Assembly: GCA_934675095.1 (NCBI GenBank)
Contig: CAKUPC010000057.1
Location: forward strand, 1-8,362
Direction: 5' to 3'
From: an uncultured Bacteroidales bacterium
GTDB taxonomy: Bacteria; Bacteroidota; Bacteroidia; Bacteroidales; UBA932
Length of the DNA stretch: 8,362 nucleotides
The translations under genes were made by a program, and so were the position numbers. Positions within the stretch are counted from its first letter, which is position 1; each line of letters starts with the position of its first letter. The notes beneath the pieces are model-generated. The model saw nothing but the letters and a program-made list of their open reading frames with translations. It was not told the origin of the DNA and made no database searches. This document shows positions 6,793-8,362 of this stretch, piece after piece.

Positions 6793-7707
6793 TCAATATT
6801 TCTCGCTAAATTCTATTCTGTCGCAGTTCGACTTCTCTCCCTCGCGGATGACGGTGCCGCCTCGTACTGCCGTGACCGCGGCCAGAACAATGACGATGCA
6901 GGCTGCAAACACGAGCCAGTATGCCCACGGACTCAGCACGTCCATGAAACTTTCCTCCTCTCCGGTTCCGATAACCTTGCTGATAATCGTCGCGAAGGTG
7001 TTGTTCACGCAGTGCATCAGCATAGTCAGCTTCAGCGAACCTGTCCTGTAATAGACATATCCGAAGAGACAGCCGAGCGCGAACGCCGGAATCGCCTGCC
7101 ATGGATTGAGGTGGATGAGCGCGAAGAAGAGAGCCGAGAGCACAATAGCCCATCCCGGCCTCATCTTCTGAAGCAACCCTCTGAGAATCATGCCCCTGCA
7201 CAGCCATTCCTCAAAGAAGGGCGCGAACACGGACACGCAGAGCAGCGTCACCCAAAGCGGACCGCCCATCATCTGTGCAAAGACTTTCTGGAGAACTTCC
7301 GGCATCGGCGGGAGTATTGCATTGAACACATCGCAGACGAATGCCGCTGCGATGGTGGCTACGGAGACTATGACTGCAATCGCCCAGCCCCTGTATTTCC
7401 CGAAGTTGCTGCTGTCCAGCGCAATGCCGTCCTCGAACATCACGTTCCTGCGGCTCGCGGAAGACGCGAACAACATCGCCGGGATGAACATCACGGGATA
7501 TGAAATCAGCATTCCGTATTTCGTCGCGAAATCGGCCGAAACTCCGAGAGTCAAGCCCACCGTGACGATGTTGCCGAGTATAGCCCCCAGCATGAACATC
7601 ACGGTAAGCCAGAATATTCCCGTACCTCCCGGAATATAAAATGCATAAGTCCCGAAAAGGTCAAATCCCTTTCCGCTTTCAGATTTATGCCTTTTGAAAA
7701 ATGTCAT
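6793..7707 (-). CDS. CPBP-family intramembrane glutamic protease
   Basis: This 304-residue polytopic membrane protein has roughly eight hydrophobic segments (about 31-55, 66-84, 107-127, 150-165, 185-200, 203-220, 225-245 and 262-281). It carries all CPBP (CAAX protease / Rce1-like, 'Abi') motifs: EExxxR as Glu166-Glu167...Arg171 (FFEEWLCRG), FxxxH as Phe195...His199 (FALIHLN), and HxxxN as His232...Asn236 (MHCVNN). It is therefore predicted to be an active intramembrane endopeptidase in the inner membrane. Substrates of bacterial CPBP proteins are mostly unknown, so no specific role is claimed. It appears to be the first gene of a unit with pncB (4-bp gap) and pncA. The ATG at 7707 follows an A/T-rich leader without a clear Shine-Dalgarno sequence, as is usual in Bacteroidetes. 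Upstream lie a candidate promoter and a 13-bp tandem repeat. Confidence 0.92.
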   Translation of the reverse strand: MTFFKRHKSESGKGFDLFGTYAFYIPGGTGIFWLTVMFMLGAILGNIVTVGLTLGVSADFATKYGMLISYPVMFIPAMLFASSASRRNVMFEDGIALDSSNFGKYRGWAIAVIVSVATIAAAFVCDVFNAILPPMPEVLQKVFAQMMGGPLWVTLLCVSVFAPFFEEWLCRGMILRGLLQKMRPGWAIVLSALFFALIHLNPWQAIPAFALGCLFGYVYYRTGSLKLTMLMHCVNNTFATIISKVIGTGEEESFMDVLSPWAYWLVFAACIVIVLAAVTAVRGGTVIREGEKSNCDRIEFSEKY

Positions 7708-7739
7708 ATTATTGATTTAGCGGGTGTTAAAAACAAGCT

Positions 7740-7768
7740 GAATTTTACATACAAATTGTTCAATCAAA
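7740..7768 (-). promoter_or_regulatory. Candidate promoter of the CPBP-pncB-pncA unit
   Basis: On the minus strand TTTG (7765-7768) is followed after 17 bp by TAAAATTC (7740-7747). Compared with the Bacteroidetes -33 TTTG / -7 TAnnTTTG pattern, the -7 box has two mismatches. It would give a leader of about 25 nt before the ATG at 7707. The TTTG lies inside the 13-bp tandem repeat, which offers a TTTG every 13 bp, so the array may supply the -33 element. Position fits well; sequence match is only partial. Confidence 0.3.
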
Positions 7769-7812
7769 TTGTTCAATCAAATTGTTCAATCAAATTGTTC
7801 AATCAAATTGTT
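7752..7812. repeat. 13-bp tandem repeat, 4.7 perfect copies
   Basis: The unit caaattgttcaat is repeated head to tail at 7752-7764, 7765-7777, 7778-7790 and 7791-7803, with a perfect 9-bp partial copy at 7804-7812. The copies show no mismatches, which suggests recent expansion or selection. Each unit contains a short inverted repeat, ATTG-TT-CAAT, and unit junctions create CAAT-CAA-ATTG, so the array could be a set of binding sites. It lies about 45 bp upstream of the CPBP gene start and is AT-rich against GC-rich surroundings. Confidence 0.95.
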
Positions 7813-7833
7813 TTGATGGACTACTTAAAGAGA

Positions 7834-7952
7834 GGGGATGAAGAAAAAGATGAGATGCAAGGCGCACTGGGGATTTCAACACCGGAGCAACCTTATGGTT
7901 GTGAGGATTTGAAATCCCCATGCAACGAAGCAGGTCGCTTTTTCTTCGCCCC
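7834..7952. repeat. Long imperfect inverted repeat (potential large hairpin)
   Basis: Two arms pair around a central hairpin. From outside in: GGGG (7834-7837) with CCCC (7949-7952); gaagaaaaag (7840-7849) with ctttttcttc (7938-7947); TGC (7856-7858) with GCA (7930-7932); GCA (7864-7866) with TGC (7921-7923); TGGGGATTTCAA (7868-7879) with TTGAAATCCCCA (7909-7920); and CAACC (7888-7892) with GGTTG (7897-7901) closing a TTAT loop. It lies between two minus-strand genes, contains no gene I can support, and looks like a REP/MITE-type palindromic element or a structured transcript region. No T-tract makes it a standard intrinsic terminator. Confidence 0.8.
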
Positions 7953-8018
7953 GTTATGTGTGAGGATTTGAAATTCACTTGCAACGAAGCAGATCGCTTT
8001 TTCTTCGCCCCGTTATTT
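7901..8018. repeat. 59-bp tandem duplication
   Basis: Positions 7901-7959 and 7960-8018 are adjacent direct copies differing at 5 of 59 bases. Both begin gtgaggatttgaaat and share a core gcaacgaagcag followed by tcgctttttcttcgccccgt. The second copy includes the stop codon (8013-8015) of the upstream nucleotidyltransferase gene; the first copy forms most of the right arm of the inverted repeat. Each copy also contains a palindrome around ggatttgaaat. Confidence 0.93.
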
Positions 8019-8362
8019 GTATAGCGGGGTTGGATATACTCCTTTCTCCGCAAACTCCTTGAACTTGTCAACCACGCCCTGCCTGTCAGCCTGATAGGTG
8101 ACGCCGAACCAGCGTGACGGAGTCGAGATGAGCTCGCAGCTTGCCTCGCCCTTCTTTATGAGGGAGTCAACGGCATTCGGAATGTAGAACTCGGCCTTGA
8201 GCTCGTTGATGTTCTCCTTGAGGAAGTCAACGAAAACTTTCTCGCTCTTTTCAAAGTAGTCAGGCGTGAAGCCCCACATATTCATGGAACAGAGAGCCTT
8301 GTCTTCGAGTATCACGTCCTCGCCCTCGCTGTTCGTCGCGTGAATCTTGCCGTCGGCCTGTC
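8013..8362 (-). CDS. Sugar-phosphate nucleotidyltransferase-like protein, C-terminal part (5' end outside window)
   Basis: The frame is open to the right edge of the window, so the gene starts beyond it; 115 C-terminal residues are visible. They resemble, from memory, the C-terminus of roughly 300-residue NTP_transferase proteins of Bacteroidales, with SMNMWGFTPDYFE (25-37), EFYIPNAVDSLIKKGEA (57-73), SRWFGVTYQAD (82-92) and a final EKGVYPTPLY. The catalytic N-terminal Rossmann-like half, with the nucleotide-binding Gly-rich signature, is not in the window, so the substrate cannot be named. The stop codon lies inside the second copy of the 59-bp duplication, so the last few bases of the gene are part of that repeat. 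A 305-bp spacer separates it from the CPBP gene. Confidence 0.8.
   Translation of the reverse strand, partial: QADGKIHATNSEGEDVILEDKALCSMNMWGFTPDYFEKSEKVFVDFLKENINELKAEFYIPNAVDSLIKKGEASCELISTPSRWFGVTYQADRQGVVDKFKEFAEKGVYPTPLYK

Noticed and set aside
5391..7503. Long plus-strand open frames opposite pncB and the CPBP gene (5391-6320, 6742-7503).
   Set aside because: They mirror strongly conserved minus-strand genes and show no family motif or start-site support.
7901..8018. Integron attC site, suggested by the 59-bp length of the tandem copies.
   Set aside because: No GTTRRRY / RYYYAAC core pair is present (GTTATGT and GTTATTT do not fit), and there is no integrase or cassette arrangement.
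7752..8018. CRISPR array.
   Set aside because: The repeats are directly adjacent without unique spacers, and no cas gene is present.
7799..8071. 90-codon minus-strand open frame across the spacer.
   Set aside because: It runs through the inverted and tandem repeats and into the nucleotidyltransferase gene in another frame; its peptide only reflects repeat DNA.

Overview
The window looks like a chromosomal segment of a Bacteroidales bacterium. The main pointers are a large outer-membrane protein resembling the Bacteroidetes 'putative porin' family, a DUF4091/GH123-like glycoside hydrolase of the kind common in gut Bacteroidales, Bacteroidales-like PncA and PncB sequences, and A-rich, Shine-Dalgarno-poor gene starts. 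Coding DNA is fairly GC-rich, which would suit a Rikenellaceae- or Cryptobacteroides-like gut lineage, but genus cannot be fixed from this sequence.

Layout. Positions 2-658 (+) hold the 3' end of the DUF4091/GH123-like gene. It converges on a long run of minus-strand genes. In transcription order (right to left) these are: the 3' end of a sugar-phosphate nucleotidyltransferase (8013-8362); a 305-bp repeat-rich spacer (7708-8012); a CPBP-family membrane protease (6793-7707); nicotinate phosphoribosyltransferase pncB (5295-6788, 4 bp after the protease gene); nicotinamidase pncA (4639-5232); a 115-bp spacer with a degenerate repeat cluster; a 902-residue putative porin (1815-4523); and an MltF-like lytic transglycosylase (710-1831) whose start overlaps the porin end by 17 bp.

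How the genes fit together. PncA (nicotinamide to nicotinate) and PncB (nicotinate + PRPP to nicotinate mononucleotide) are the two entry steps of the Preiss-Handler NAD salvage route and form a compact unit with the CPBP protease. The porin and the transglycosylase form a second, envelope-directed unit.

Most genes are ordinary. The features worth a second look are: (i) 4.7 perfect copies of a 13-bp unit just upstream of the protease/NAD-salvage genes, where it may supply promoter elements; (ii) a long imperfect inverted repeat next to a 59-bp tandem duplication that contains the stop codon of the upstream gene; (iii) an MltF-like enzyme that appears to lack one lobe of its solute-binding domain; and (iv) a porin with a near-heptad Asp-Ser-Leu N-terminal region and an unusual Gly/Ser tail. 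I see no convincing new defence or mobile system, no RNA gene and no CRISPR array.
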